The notes below the pieces were generated by a model, which saw only the letters and a program-made list of their open reading frames with translations, was not told where the DNA came from and searched no databases. A stretch of 64,000 bases of DNA from Candidatus Gastranaerophilales bacterium (GTDB taxonomy: Bacteria > Cyanobacteriota > Vampirovibrionia > Gastranaerophilales > Gastranaerophilaceae): positions 28,311 to 92,310 of the forward strand of contig CALUYT010000032.1 in the NCBI GenBank assembly GCA_944325085.1, in the 5' to 3' direction. Below, in pieces: positions 51,475 to 60,854 of this stretch; positions within the stretch are counted from its first letter, which is position 1; each line of letters begins with the position of its first letter. The translations under genes and the position numbers were made by a program.

Positions 51475-52155
51475 ATGGAAGAAGTAGTTATAGATAAAAA
51501 ATATAAAGACTTTATTGATAATCTTGTTGAACAAATTCCACAAACTTTACCGGAAGACATCAATGAGTTGCAAAAGAATTACCTTCTAACAAACATTCGC
51601 AAATCAGCAACTCTTTTAGCTTCTTCTATGCAGGATACCGAAGAGTTCAAAACACTTGATTTTGATAAACAAACTTTTTACATTCAAGTGATGGCTGAAT
51701 GGTCTTTCCATAAAGAAATTGATTTATTCCGTTCAGGCATTCCTGCTAAATATTGGAAAAGTGTAATGCAAAAAATTTGGTACACAACTTGGGAAGTTAT
51801 GTATGCTTGCGCTAAAAATAATGCACCGGAACCCGTTGTATTATCATTAGTAGAAAGATTCATAAATAGAACATACATTGATGCTGTTGATGAATTAAAA
51901 GAAGAAAATATTATAGATGAAACTACAGAAATTTTAGCCAAAGAACAATCTAATATTGAAAAAATGGCTCAAGAAGTACGTCTTGAAAGAAAAATAAGCC
52001 AAGAAATTAAAACACTTATCATAAGAGTAATTTTAGCCCTTTTAATAGCTGCAATTGTATCTTTTATAATTATCAAATTCAAAACCATTGGTTTAATAAT
52101 TATATTAACATTTTTATTAGTATATCATTTTATACCAACAAAATATAACATATAA
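51475..52155 (+). CDS. Unknown protein with C-terminal membrane anchor
   Basis: 226 residues. Residues 1-170 are soluble and helical, with an aromatic region AKYWKSVMQKIWYTTWEVM that suggests a folded domain. The last 45 residues form two tandem transmembrane helices (TLIIRVILALLIAAIVSFII, TIGLIIILTFLLVYHFI), leaving the large domain in the cytosol. No family recognised. No ribosome-binding site, and TATAAT ends six bases upstream, so translation should start on the first base of the mRNA. Confidence 0.6.
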   Translation: MEEVVIDKKYKDFIDNLVEQIPQTLPEDINELQKNYLLTNIRKSATLLASSMQDTEEFKTLDFDKQTFYIQVMAEWSFHKEIDLFRSGIPAKYWKSVMQKIWYTTWEVMYACAKNNAPEPVVLSLVERFINRTYIDAVDELKEENIIDETTEILAKEQSNIEKMAQEVRLERKISQEIKTLIIRVILALLIAAIVSFIIIKFKTIGLIIILTFLLVYHFIPTKYNI

Positions 52156-52156
52156 A

Positions 52157-52185
52157 AAAAGACCCTTTATTAAAAAGGGTCTTTT
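52157..52185. terminator. Bidirectional terminator before leuS end
   Basis: AAAAAAGACCCTTT / AAAGGGTCTTTT with an ATTAA loop, between the 51475 gene and convergent leuS. Confidence 0.85.
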
Positions 52186-52202
52186 AATTAGTTATCATAT
52201 TT

Positions 52203-54689
52203 TTACTTTACTACAATATTAACTAATTTTTTAGGAACAACAATTACTTTAACAATTAATTTTCCTTCAGTTAATGCTTTAATTTTTGGACTTTCTAAAG
52301 CTACTTCTTTCAAAGCATCTTGATCCAAAGCTTCATCAACTTCAATTTTATCTTTAACTTTTCCGTTAACTTGAACAACCAAAGTAATTGAACTTGATTT
52401 AGCAAGATTTTCGTCCCATTCGCACCAAGGTTGGTTATGAATTGAACCTTCACCACCTAACTCATGCCAAGCTTCTTCTGTTAAGTGAACTGCAACTGGT
52501 GACATAAGTTTGATAAGTGAAACGATAGCAAAACTTAGAACATTTTTATCTTCGTCAGACAAATCTTTTTTCTTAGCTTGCCAATCATATATAGCATTAG
52601 TTAATTCTCTGTATTTTGAAATTACAGTATTGAATTGGAAGTCGTTAGAAATATCATTTGTAATACCCTTAATTGACATATGAACAACTCTTACCAAATC
52701 ATCATTATCTTTTTGTAATGGGAAGTTCAATTGATAATTAAGATTGATATTATTAGCATTTGTAGAAATTAATCGCCAAACACGATTTAAGAATTTATAA
52801 CAACCTTCAACACCGGCATCAGACCAGTCAAAATCTCTAGCTGGAGGTGAATCAGAAAGAATAAATAATCTTGCTGTATCAGCTCCGTAATTTTCAAATA
52901 TTTCGTCAGGATCTACAGTATTACCCTTAGATTTTGACATTTTAGAACCATCTTTTAATACCATACCTTGAGTTAACAAGTTTTTAAACGGTTCATCAAA
53001 ATCTAACAATCCGCAATCACGTAGAGCTTTTGTAAAAAATCTTGAATACAACAAGTGTAATATTGCATGTTCAATACCACCAACATACTGATCAACAGGA
53101 AGCCAGTGATTTACTTTATCTTTATCAAAGCATTTTTCTGAATTTTTAGCATCAGAATATCTTAGATAATACCAACTTGAACATACAAATGTATCCATTG
53201 TATCAGTTTCTCTAACCGCATGCCCGCCGCATACAGGACAAACTGTATCTTTGAATGTTTTTGAAGTTGTAATTGGAGATTTTCCAACAACTTTGAAATC
53301 AACATCTTTTGGAAGCATTACAGGCAATTGATCTTCCGGTACAGGTTGAATTCCACATTTGTCACAATAAACAACCGGAATTGGAGCACCCCAATATCTT
53401 TGACGAGATATTAACCAATCTCTAAGTCTATATTGAGTTTTAAATTCTCCAAACCCTTTATCAACAGCCCACTGAGTAATTGCTCCTTTAGCTTTTTCAT
53501 TTGACATTCCACTAAATTCACCTGAATTTACTAAAACACCAGGTTCAGTATAAGCTTCTTTTGAGCAATCGCTAGGATTTTGCGGATCTTCAATAACAAC
53601 CTTCATTGGTAAATTATATTTTTTAGCAAAATCATAATCTCTTGTATCATGTGTAGGAACTGCCATAACTGCACCTGTTCCGTATTCAACAAGAGCATAA
53701 TCAGCTGTCCATAATGGGAAGATTTCACCGTTAAACGGATTTTTACAATGTGTACCTAAAGGAACACCTGTTTTAACTCGTTCAGTTGATAATCTTTCAA
53801 TTTCTGTCATTTTACGAGCATTTGCTCTATATTCTTCAACCGCTTGTTGATTTTCTGCAGTTGTTAATTTTTCAATATCTTTATACTCAGGAGCAACAAC
53901 AAGATATGTAATACCAAAAACTGTATCAGGTCTTGTTGTATAAACAGGAACTTCCATTTTTTCACCGTTTGGAGCATCTATTACTGGGAATTTAAAAATT
54001 GCACCCTTAGATTTACCAATCCAGTTTGCTTGCATAGTTTTAACATTCTCGCCCCAACCAGGAAGTTTATCCAAATCTTCTAATAAAACATCTGCATAAT
54101 CAGTAATTTTGATAAACCATTGTGATAAATATTTTTTCTCAACAACACTATCACATCTCCAGCACTTACCATCAATTACTTGTTCGTTTGCAAGTACTGT
54201 ACCGCATTTATCGCACCAATTTACTGCAGCTTCTTTTTTATAAACTAAACCTTTTTTATAAAGTTGTAAAAATAACCACTGAGTCCATTTATAATAATCA
54301 GGTTTACAAGTAGTTACTTCTCTGTCCCAATCATATGACAAACCTAACATTTTTAATTGTTTTGTCATATAAGCAATATTTTCATCAGTCCAAGTTTCAG
54401 GATCTGCATTATGTTGCATTGCAGCATTTTCTGCAGGCAATCCGAAACTATCCCAACCGATTGGATGTAAAACATTAAATCCATTTGCTTTTTTAAAACG
54501 TGCAATAACGTCTGTGATTGTATAGTTTCTTACATGGCCCATATGCAACTTTCCTGAAGGATATGGGAACATTGAAAGAGCATAATACTTAGGCTTGTCT
54601 GATTCATCAGGAGTTTTAAAAGCCTTTGTTTCTTCCCAAACATTTTGCCATTTTTTTTCTATTTCTTGTGGAAAATAATTTTCTTTCAT
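52203..54689 (-). CDS. leuS: Leucyl-tRNA synthetase
   Basis: 828 residues, bacterial class I. HIGH motif as HMGHVRN within YPSGKLHMGHVRNY, KMSKS in GSKMSKSKGN, zinc-binding cysteines (CDKCGT and CWRCD), the CP1 editing domain with TTRPDT, and a C-terminal tRNA-binding domain. It charges tRNA-Leu in the cytosol. GAGAAG precedes the ATG. Complete, with no unusual insertions. Confidence 0.97.
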   Translation of the reverse strand: MKENYFPQEIEKKWQNVWEETKAFKTPDESDKPKYYALSMFPYPSGKLHMGHVRNYTITDVIARFKKANGFNVLHPIGWDSFGLPAENAAMQHNADPETWTDENIAYMTKQLKMLGLSYDWDREVTTCKPDYYKWTQWLFLQLYKKGLVYKKEAAVNWCDKCGTVLANEQVIDGKCWRCDSVVEKKYLSQWFIKITDYADVLLEDLDKLPGWGENVKTMQANWIGKSKGAIFKFPVIDAPNGEKMEVPVYTTRPDTVFGITYLVVAPEYKDIEKLTTAENQQAVEEYRANARKMTEIERLSTERVKTGVPLGTHCKNPFNGEIFPLWTADYALVEYGTGAVMAVPTHDTRDYDFAKKYNLPMKVVIEDPQNPSDCSKEAYTEPGVLVNSGEFSGMSNEKAKGAITQWAVDKGFGEFKTQYRLRDWLISRQRYWGAPIPVVYCDKCGIQPVPEDQLPVMLPKDVDFKVVGKSPITTSKTFKDTVCPVCGGHAVRETDTMDTFVCSSWYYLRYSDAKNSEKCFDKDKVNHWLPVDQYVGGIEHAILHLLYSRFFTKALRDCGLLDFDEPFKNLLTQGMVLKDGSKMSKSKGNTVDPDEIFENYGADTARLFILSDSPPARDFDWSDAGVEGCYKFLNRVWRLISTNANNINLNYQLNFPLQKDNDDLVRVVHMSIKGITNDISNDFQFNTVISKYRELTNAIYDWQAKKKDLSDEDKNVLSFAIVSLIKLMSPVAVHLTEEAWHELGGEGSIHNQPWCEWDENLAKSSSITLVVQVNGKVKDKIEVDEALDQDALKEVALESPKIKALTEGKLIVKVIVVPKKLVNIVVK

Positions 54690-54743
54690 ATCTTCTCTTA
54701 CTCCATTCGTTTTCGACTATAAGTATAGCATAAAAATTCTTGC

Positions 54744-54779
54744 AAAAAAAAGCTGTCTAATAAATAGACAGCCTTTTTA
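54744..54779 (-). terminator. Intrinsic terminator after pfp
   Basis: GCTGTCTA / TAGACAGC stem with an ATAAA loop; on the minus strand followed by eight T residues. Confidence 0.9.
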
Positions 54780-54797
54780 TAAAACTTCTTTATAAAA

Positions 54798-56480
54798 TTA
54801 TACAGAAGCTAATTCTTTACTTCTTTCTAACTGTAATGTAACAGTTGTAATATCACATACAGAAGAAGGTCCAAAGTATTGAATTGCACCTGGGAATAAA
54901 TATCTGTCATTCATAGCCCAGTCTTCTCTGTTGTCTTGTAATTGTTTAAATACAGGACCATCAAGTCTTACAAGAGCTTTTTGAATAACAGGTTTCATTT
55001 CACCGTGACGTTTTTCCATATTCATCATCATTGTTAATGGAATACCGCCTGCAATCCATTGATCTGCTGGTTGAGTTAAATTTCTTACAGATGATAAATA
55101 TCCTGTTAAACCAAAGTTAATCAATGCAAATGCATTGTAACCAAGAGAATAACAATAATCAGCATCAAAGTTTGATGGGAATGCACAACGTCCTTCATAA
55201 CCAAAGAAGTGTGATTGTGCTGAGAATTTACCAATATATTCGCCTTGATCTTTTAATTCATCCAAACGAGTTGAAATCATTTCGATTAACAATTTTTCAG
55301 TTTCAATCTTAGAAACTTGAACATTACCGTGTGGGTCACGATCTGCAAGTAATTGTTCTTTAATCAATGCAGGTAATGAATTATAAACTTTTGCATTTGC
55401 AGAATCTAATCTATTTTCTACAATATCAAATTTTTCTCTAATTGTAGTTGTATTAACAAAACTTGGATCAGATTCTAAAGAAGCCATAATATCATTTAAG
55501 TTTGAAATCATTGAACCCATTTCAGGAATAAATTCAATTAAACCTTCAGGAATTACGGCAATACCAAAGTTTTTACCCATATCAGCACGTTTTACAATAA
55601 TATTTGTCATATAATCAATGATTGAAGATAATGACATTTTCTTTTCTTGAACTTCTTCTGATATCAAAGTAATATTTGGTTGAGTTTGTAATGCAGCTTC
55701 TAATGCAACGTGAGAAGCACTTCTACCCATAATTTTGATAAAGTGCCAATATTTTTTAGCAGAATTTGCATCTCTTTGGATATTACCAATAAGTTCTGCA
55801 TAAGTTTTTGTTGCAGTATCAAAACCGAAAGAAATTTCGATTTGTTCATTTTTCAAATCGCCATCGATAGTCTTTGGACAACCGATAACTTGAATACCTG
55901 CATTATTTTTAACAAACCATTCAGCTAATAAAGCTGCGTTTGTATTAGAATCATCTCCACCGATAATTACAACAGCAGAAATATTTAACTTTTTACATAC
56001 AGCTAAAGATTTTTGGAATTGTTCTTCAGTTTCTAATTTTGTTCTACCAGAACCAATAATATCAAAACCACCGGTATTTCTATATGCATCAATAAATTCA
56101 TCAGTGAATTCAACATATTTACCATCAATAATACCTGAAGGACCACCTAAAAATCCGTATAATTTGTTTTCAGAATTAGCATTTTTCAATGCATCATACA
56201 AACCTGCAATAACATTGTGTCCACCAGGAGCTTGACCACCTGATAAAATTACACCAACATTTTTAACTTCAGAAACTGAAGAGTTAGAAGATGTTTTAAA
56301 TGTAACTGTAGGTTTACCATAAGTATTAGCAAATAACTCCTTAATTTGTTCTTGATCTCTAACAGATTCTGTAGCAGATCCTTCAACCAATTCCAATGAA
56401 TTTACACCATTTTGTAAACTAGAAGGAAGTTTTGGTTGGTACTTTAATCTTTCAATTTGTAATGGTGAAAGTTTTGTCAT
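54798..56480 (-). CDS. pfp: Pyrophosphate-dependent 6-phosphofructokinase (long type)
   Basis: 560 residues, the long PFP type similar to the plant beta subunit and spirochete enzymes. [15 protein letters not shown] is the nucleotide site, [14 protein letters not shown] carries the extra Asp that blocks ATP and selects PPi, [10 protein letters not shown] is the substrate-phosphate loop, and [11 protein letters not shown] the Gly-Arg site. It phosphorylates fructose 6-phosphate reversibly with PPi. AAAGGA precedes the ATG. An imperfect inverted repeat (56499-56514) overlaps the expected promoter. Confidence 0.93.
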   Translation of the reverse strand: MTKLSPLQIERLKYQPKLPSSLQNGVNSLELVEGSATESVRDQEQIKELFANTYGKPTVTFKTSSNSSVSEVKNVGVILSGGQAPGGHNVIAGLYDALKNANSENKLYGFLGGPSGIIDGKYVEFTDEFIDAYRNTGGFDIIGSGRTKLETEEQFQKSLAVCKKLNISAVVIIGGDDSNTNAALLAEWFVKNNAGIQVIGCPKTIDGDLKNEQIEISFGFDTATKTYAELIGNIQRDANSAKKYWHFIKIMGRSASHVALEAALQTQPNITLISEEVQEKKMSLSSIIDYMTNIIVKRADMGKNFGIAVIPEGLIEFIPEMGSMISNLNDIMASLESDPSFVNTTTIREKFDIVENRLDSANAKVYNSLPALIKEQLLADRDPHGNVQVSKIETEKLLIEMISTRLDELKDQGEYIGKFSAQSHFFGYEGRCAFPSNFDADYCYSLGYNAFALINFGLTGYLSSVRNLTQPADQWIAGGIPLTMMMNMEKRHGEMKPVIQKALVRLDGPVFKQLQDNREDWAMNDRYLFPGAIQYFGPSSVCDITTVTLQLERSKELASV

Positions 56481-56498
56481 TTAATAATCCTTTCCTTT

Positions 56499-56514
56499 TG
56501 TAACCGTGTTTACA
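56499..56514. promoter_or_regulatory. TGTAACCGTGTTTACA inverted repeat upstream of pfp
   Basis: TGTAA and TTACA arms with six bases between, similar to the sites at 19874 and 30081 (seven between). The minus strand reads TGTAAACACGGTTACA. Confidence 0.35.
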
Positions 56515-56683
56515 TGCTACATTGTACAACAAAAACAGATAAAGTGAAGATTTCAAGCTTTGGTTTTACATATAAAATTTATAAGTACACGACTTGTAAA
56601 TATTAAAAAATAATAAATTTAGCTTGTTAAATTGTTTTGATACTTTATAATGTAAGTATATAATGTTGTGAAGGGAAATATCT

Positions 56684-57259
56684 ATGACAGATAAAAATTC
56701 AAATCCGTTTAAGAACGAAAACGTTGTTAAAGATGAAGAAAATATAAACGAAGAACAAACTACAGAACAAGAAGAAACACCTGTAGAAAATTCAGACGAA
56801 AATAACGAAAAATTAAATAAACTACAAGAAGAATATGACAAATTAAACCAACAATATATTCGTCTTGCAGCAGATTTCGACAATTATAGAAAACGCCAAG
56901 AACAAGAACGTGAAAATCTTATCAAATTTGGAACAGAAACTGCATTAAAAAGTTTATTAGAAGTTCTGGATAACTTTGAACGTGGTCAAAAAGCACTTGA
57001 AAAAGTTGAAGACTGTGAAAAAGTTAAAGAAAGCTTTAATCTTGTACACAAACAAGTTATAGAAACAATGTCAAAACTTGGACTTGAAGAAATTAAAGCT
57101 CTTGGAGAAGAATTTGACCCTAATTTCCATGAAGCAGTTATGCAAACCCCAACAAGCGAACATCCTGAACACACTGTAATAACAGAATTGCAAAAAGGAT
57201 ACAAAGTAGGCGACAAAGTATTAAGACCTACCCTTGTTAACGTTGCTACTGCCGAATAA
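56684..57259 (+). CDS. grpE: Nucleotide exchange factor GrpE
   Basis: 191 residues. An acidic, disordered N-terminus is followed by the long coiled coil (KLNKLQEEYDKLNQQYIRLA) and the GrpE core (LAADFDNYRKRQEQERENL, LEVLDNFERGQKAL, GLEEIKALGEEFDPNFHEAV) with the beta domain at the end. It releases ADP from DnaK. GAAGGG precedes the ATG. dnaJ follows after 44 bases; dnaK is not in the window. No CIRCE element was found. Confidence 0.95.
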   Translation: MTDKNSNPFKNENVVKDEENINEEQTTEQEETPVENSDENNEKLNKLQEEYDKLNQQYIRLAADFDNYRKRQEQERENLIKFGTETALKSLLEVLDNFERGQKALEKVEDCEKVKESFNLVHKQVIETMSKLGLEEIKALGEEFDPNFHEAVMQTPTSEHPEHTVITELQKGYKVGDKVLRPTLVNVATAE

Positions 57260-57303
57260 GATTATAAAAAAGACTTGAGGATTAGAGGAAGTAAAAAAGA
57301 CTT

Positions 57304-58428
57304 ATGGCAGATTATTATGAAATATTAGGGGTATCAAAAGATGCTTCAAAAGATGAAATAAAATCAGCTTTCAGAAGGAAAGCCAGAGAATTACACCCCG
57401 ATGTAAACAAAGCACCTGACGCTGAAGAAAAATTTAAAGAATTAGGTAAAGCATATGAAACATTGTCTGATGACAATAAACGTGCAACTTACGATAGATT
57501 TGGTGAAGATGGATTAAAAAATGCAGGTTTTGATACCAATGGTCCATTTGCAGGTGGTTTTGGAGATTTAAATGATATTTTTGAATCATTCTTTGGCGGA
57601 TTTGGAGGCTTTGGTTTTGGAGGCAGACCTGATCCAAACGCACCTCAAAGAGGTGATGATTTAAGATTTGACATAAAACTAAAATTTGAAGATGCCGCAT
57701 TTGGTATTAACAAAGAAATAAAATTTGATCATCTTGAAATATGCCCTGATTGTAATGGTACAGGTGCAGAAAAAGGAACTCAAAAGAAAGCTTGTCCTCA
57801 ATGCGGAGGCTCAGGACAAGTAAAAACAGTTACCAGAACACCTTTAGGTAATTTTGCACAAATTACAACCTGTCCTCATTGTAAAGGTAGTGGACAAGTT
57901 ATTGATAAACCTTGCAAAACTTGCCAAGGTCAAGGTCAAATAAATAAAGAAAGAAAAATAGAAATAAAAATTCCGGCAGGTGTAGATAATTTATCCAAAA
58001 TAAGAGTATCTCACGAAGGTGATTGCGGTATAAACGGAGGACCAAACGGAGATTTATTCGTTGTAATCCATGTCGAACCATCAAATTACTACAAAAGAGA
58101 TGGTATAAATGTATTCACCGAATTAGAAATTACTCCTGCCCAAGCTGTTATTGGAGATGTTGTTACTATCAAAACTCTTGATGGCGAAAAAGAAATTCAA
58201 ATTCCAGCAGGAATACAACATTCTGAAATCGTTAAAATTAAAGGTGCAGGTATTCCAATTATCACAAAACCATCACAAAGAGGCGATCATATCGTTGTTG
58301 TGAAAATTGTTATACCTAAAAAACTTAGTGATGAAGAAAAACAATTGTATCAGAGACTATATGAATTAAATGGTGGCAAAAAACCTCAAAAATCAATTAT
58401 GTCAAAAGTTAAGGGAGTTTTTAGATAG
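57304..58428 (+). CDS. dnaJ: Chaperone DnaJ
   Basis: 374 residues. J domain with HPD ([14 protein letters not shown]), Gly/Phe-rich region ([12 protein letters not shown]), the four zinc repeats [24 protein letters not shown] and CKTCQGQG, then the client-binding C-domains. It delivers clients to DnaK and stimulates ATP hydrolysis. GAGG lies before the ATG, in the same transcript as grpE. Confidence 0.97.
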   Translation: MADYYEILGVSKDASKDEIKSAFRRKARELHPDVNKAPDAEEKFKELGKAYETLSDDNKRATYDRFGEDGLKNAGFDTNGPFAGGFGDLNDIFESFFGGFGGFGFGGRPDPNAPQRGDDLRFDIKLKFEDAAFGINKEIKFDHLEICPDCNGTGAEKGTQKKACPQCGGSGQVKTVTRTPLGNFAQITTCPHCKGSGQVIDKPCKTCQGQGQINKERKIEIKIPAGVDNLSKIRVSHEGDCGINGGPNGDLFVVIHVEPSNYYKRDGINVFTELEITPAQAVIGDVVTIKTLDGEKEIQIPAGIQHSEIVKIKGAGIPIITKPSQRGDHIVVVKIVIPKKLSDEEKQLYQRLYELNGGKKPQKSIMSKVKGVFR

Positions 58429-58429
58429 T

Positions 58430-59845
58430 ATGAAAAAAATCTTATTGGCAATTTGTCTTGGAATTTTAACATGTACTTCAGCATTTGGAGCACAAGTTCC
58501 GGAATCTGTGCAAAATTTTATTAATAAAGATTTTCCAAATACAAATTTCCGATTTGATGGTGCAATTATTTTACCTGACAATACAATGTATTTGCCGGTT
58601 TTTCCTGCAAAAACTCAAAACTTAACAGATTTAAGTATAAAAACTACATATCCTGTTAATACAACAATGAAACAAAAACCGGATATGATTATTTTGAATA
58701 ATAATTATGTATTATTAAAAGTTCTAAATACAAATGGCAAAAAAACCGTTATAAACTTAACTGCTCCACCTGAAGAACTTCAAACAGGATTATTACCTCA
58801 AGATATTTTACTTCCAAAAGGTTTAGTAATCCCTGAATCACTAAAAGGTATTATCGGTAATATCGATGTAACAGTAGCTCAAGATACAGGTTTGAGAATA
58901 AATAATACAAGAAATAAAGGTAAAAAATTAACAACTCCTGTTGAACCTTTAAATGGTAAAACATTCTATATTTCTACAGGTTCAAATAAGAATATTCAAG
59001 TAATACAAACAAATACTAAAAATCCTGAATATTCACTTGCTCAAGATCATATTATCAATGATATGAAAGCTTATAATAACGAATTTCTTTTAGTAACTTA
59101 TTTTGATTCTAAAACAATGAATGTAATTTCACTAATGGATGAAAAAGTTATTAAACAAGTTAATTTCGAGATTAATCCGGAACAAATCATTATAGATAAA
59201 GACAAAAAAATCGCTTATATAACATCAGGTTCAAACTCAAGTATATATATACTAAGTCTTGAAACTATGACATTGAAAAAACAATTAAAAATTAATGGCA
59301 TGTGTGAAAAATTTACTCTTAGTGAAGATGGAACAAAAATGTTCTATGTAGATAGAAATACAAATGACATCTGGGCAATAGAACTTGATAACGATTTTCT
59401 TTTAAGAAATATCGGAAGTTTTCCAAACGTATCAAAAATTGCTTATGCTAATAATAAAATTTATATTATTAGTCGAACAAAAAACAGATTAGCAATTGTT
59501 GATTATGAAACATTGGGTTTTCTGTCAGAACTAGAAGTTTGTGAAAAACCTGTAGATTTATATGCTCATAATAATGAATTATTTATTTTGGGAGCTCAAG
59601 ATAATATTATAGAAGTTTTAGACACTCAAGAAGATATTATTACAGACAAATTATTTTTAAATACAAATGCATTTGCAACTAAAATTACACCAATTGATAA
59701 TAGTAATTTGATAATGATTACAAATGCAATGTCAGGTTTATATTCAGTAGTTGATACAGAAACAAAAGATGTTATAAAAACAAGTCCTTTAGATGTTCCT
59801 GTACGCACTATAGTAGTTACAAATAAGGTTAAAACAATAAAATAA
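58430..59845 (+). CDS. Exported beta-propeller-like protein
   Basis: 471 residues from the ATG at 58430, after AAGGGAG; a frame opening at 58370 would overlap dnaJ. A signal peptide (MKKILLAICLGILTCTSAFG) is cut near FGAQ. The C-terminal two-thirds holds repeated four-strand blades (IAYITSGSNSSIYILSLETM, KMFYVDRNTNDIWAIELDND, NKIYIISRTKNRLAIVDYET, NELFILGAQDNIIEVLDTQE), as in the YVTN/YncE family of periplasmic propellers. Its ligand is unknown. It starts one base after the dnaJ stop. Confidence 0.7.
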   Translation: MKKILLAICLGILTCTSAFGAQVPESVQNFINKDFPNTNFRFDGAIILPDNTMYLPVFPAKTQNLTDLSIKTTYPVNTTMKQKPDMIILNNNYVLLKVLNTNGKKTVINLTAPPEELQTGLLPQDILLPKGLVIPESLKGIIGNIDVTVAQDTGLRINNTRNKGKKLTTPVEPLNGKTFYISTGSNKNIQVIQTNTKNPEYSLAQDHIINDMKAYNNEFLLVTYFDSKTMNVISLMDEKVIKQVNFEINPEQIIIDKDKKIAYITSGSNSSIYILSLETMTLKKQLKINGMCEKFTLSEDGTKMFYVDRNTNDIWAIELDNDFLLRNIGSFPNVSKIAYANNKIYIISRTKNRLAIVDYETLGFLSELEVCEKPVDLYAHNNELFILGAQDNIIEVLDTQEDIITDKLFLNTNAFATKITPIDNSNLIMITNAMSGLYSVVDTETKDVIKTSPLDVPVRTIVVTNKVKTIK

Positions 59846-59846
59846 A

Positions 59847-60416
59847 ATGATTGAAACATTTGACAACACAACACAAGAAATTTTAAAAGAACTTGAAAAA
59901 ACACAAAAACAATTTTGGAATATTTCAAGAACAACCGCAGAATTTTTATATAACTTAATTGTTGATTCAAAATCTAAAAATGTACTTGAAATAGGAACTT
60001 CAAATGGATATTCAGGAATTTGGCTTGCTAAAGCATTAAAAAAAACAGGTGGTAAACTTACAACTATTGAATTTTATGATAAAAGACTTGATATAGCAAA
60101 AGAAAATTTTATAAAATGTAATGTTGCAGATATAATTGAAACCAAAAAGGGAGATGCTGCAACTATTTTAGAATATTTACCAGAAGATTATAAAATTGAT
60201 TTTGCCTTTATTGATGCCAATAAATCACAATATATCAAATTTTTTCATCTTATAGCACCTCATTTAAATGTCGGTGGTTACATAGCTTGTGATAACGTTA
60301 TATCTCATGCTCAAAAAGTTCAAACATTCATAGATGATATAAATGCTAATCCAGACTATGAAAATGTTGTTCTTCCATTACCTGCAGGCTTATCTTTGGC
60401 AAAAAAAATAAGATAA
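59847..60416 (+). CDS. O-methyltransferase (class I, TrmR/COMT-like)
   Basis: 189 residues. SAM-binding motif VLEIGTSNGYSGIWLAKAL, with the acidic TIEFYDKRLDIAKENF and FAFIDANKSQYIKFFHL, and the metal-binding pattern of catechol/caffeoyl-CoA O-methyltransferases. Substrate unknown; bacterial relatives modify tRNA (TrmR) or catechols. It starts one base after the propeller gene's stop and has no ribosome-binding site of its own, so it is probably coupled. Confidence 0.85.
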   Translation: MIETFDNTTQEILKELEKTQKQFWNISRTTAEFLYNLIVDSKSKNVLEIGTSNGYSGIWLAKALKKTGGKLTTIEFYDKRLDIAKENFIKCNVADIIETKKGDAATILEYLPEDYKIDFAFIDANKSQYIKFFHLIAPHLNVGGYIACDNVISHAQKVQTFIDDINANPDYENVVLPLPAGLSLAKKIR

Positions 60417-60440
60417 ATATAACAAAATAAGGAGTAAAAT

Positions 60441-60755
60441 ATGAGCGAAGATTGCATCTTTTGTAAAATTATAAACGGAGATTTTGGAACAGAATTTGTT
60501 TATGAAACAGAAAATACTGTAGTTTTTAATGATATTAATCCAAAAGCACCTATACATATGCTAGTTTGTCCTAAAAAACACATAGCTTCTTTAAATGAAC
60601 TTGAAGATAAAAATCTAATGGCAGAACTTTTACAAACAGTAAAAGATGTAACCAAAAAAATAGGATTAAAAGCTTATAAAACACAAATCAACACAGGTAA
60701 AGAAGCTGGTCAAGAAGTTTTTCATTTACATATACACATCTTAGGTAACAAATAA
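60441..60755 (+). CDS. HIT-family nucleotide-binding hydrolase
   Basis: 104 residues. The C-terminal histidine triad is EVFHLHIHILG (HxHxH), and the front has CIFCKIINGDF with a CxxC zinc pair and PKAPIHMLVCPKKHIASL. Bacterial homologues (HinT type) hydrolyse nucleoside phosphoramidates. AAGGAG precedes the ATG. It closes the run that starts at grpE. Confidence 0.93.
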   Translation: MSEDCIFCKIINGDFGTEFVYETENTVVFNDINPKAPIHMLVCPKKHIASLNELEDKNLMAELLQTVKDVTKKIGLKAYKTQINTGKEAGQEVFHLHIHILGNK

Positions 60756-60766
60756 TTAGTTAAAAC

Positions 60767-60778
60767 TTTGTTACAAAA
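60767..60778. promoter_or_regulatory. TTTGTTACAAAA motif
   Basis: Minus strand TTTTGTAACAAA contains TGTAACAA. It is near-palindromic (TTTGT/ACAAA) and precedes the EF-hand gene by 77 bases. Confidence 0.3.
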
Positions 60779-60854
60779 TCCAATTTATATTAAAGAATAT
60801 TAAACAAACAACCGTTAACCATAACATATTTAACTAGATAAGGAGATATGCGTT

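Noticed and set aside
56481..56683. CIRCE heat-shock operator before grpE
   Set aside because: No TTAGCACTC-type inverted repeat is present in the upstream region.
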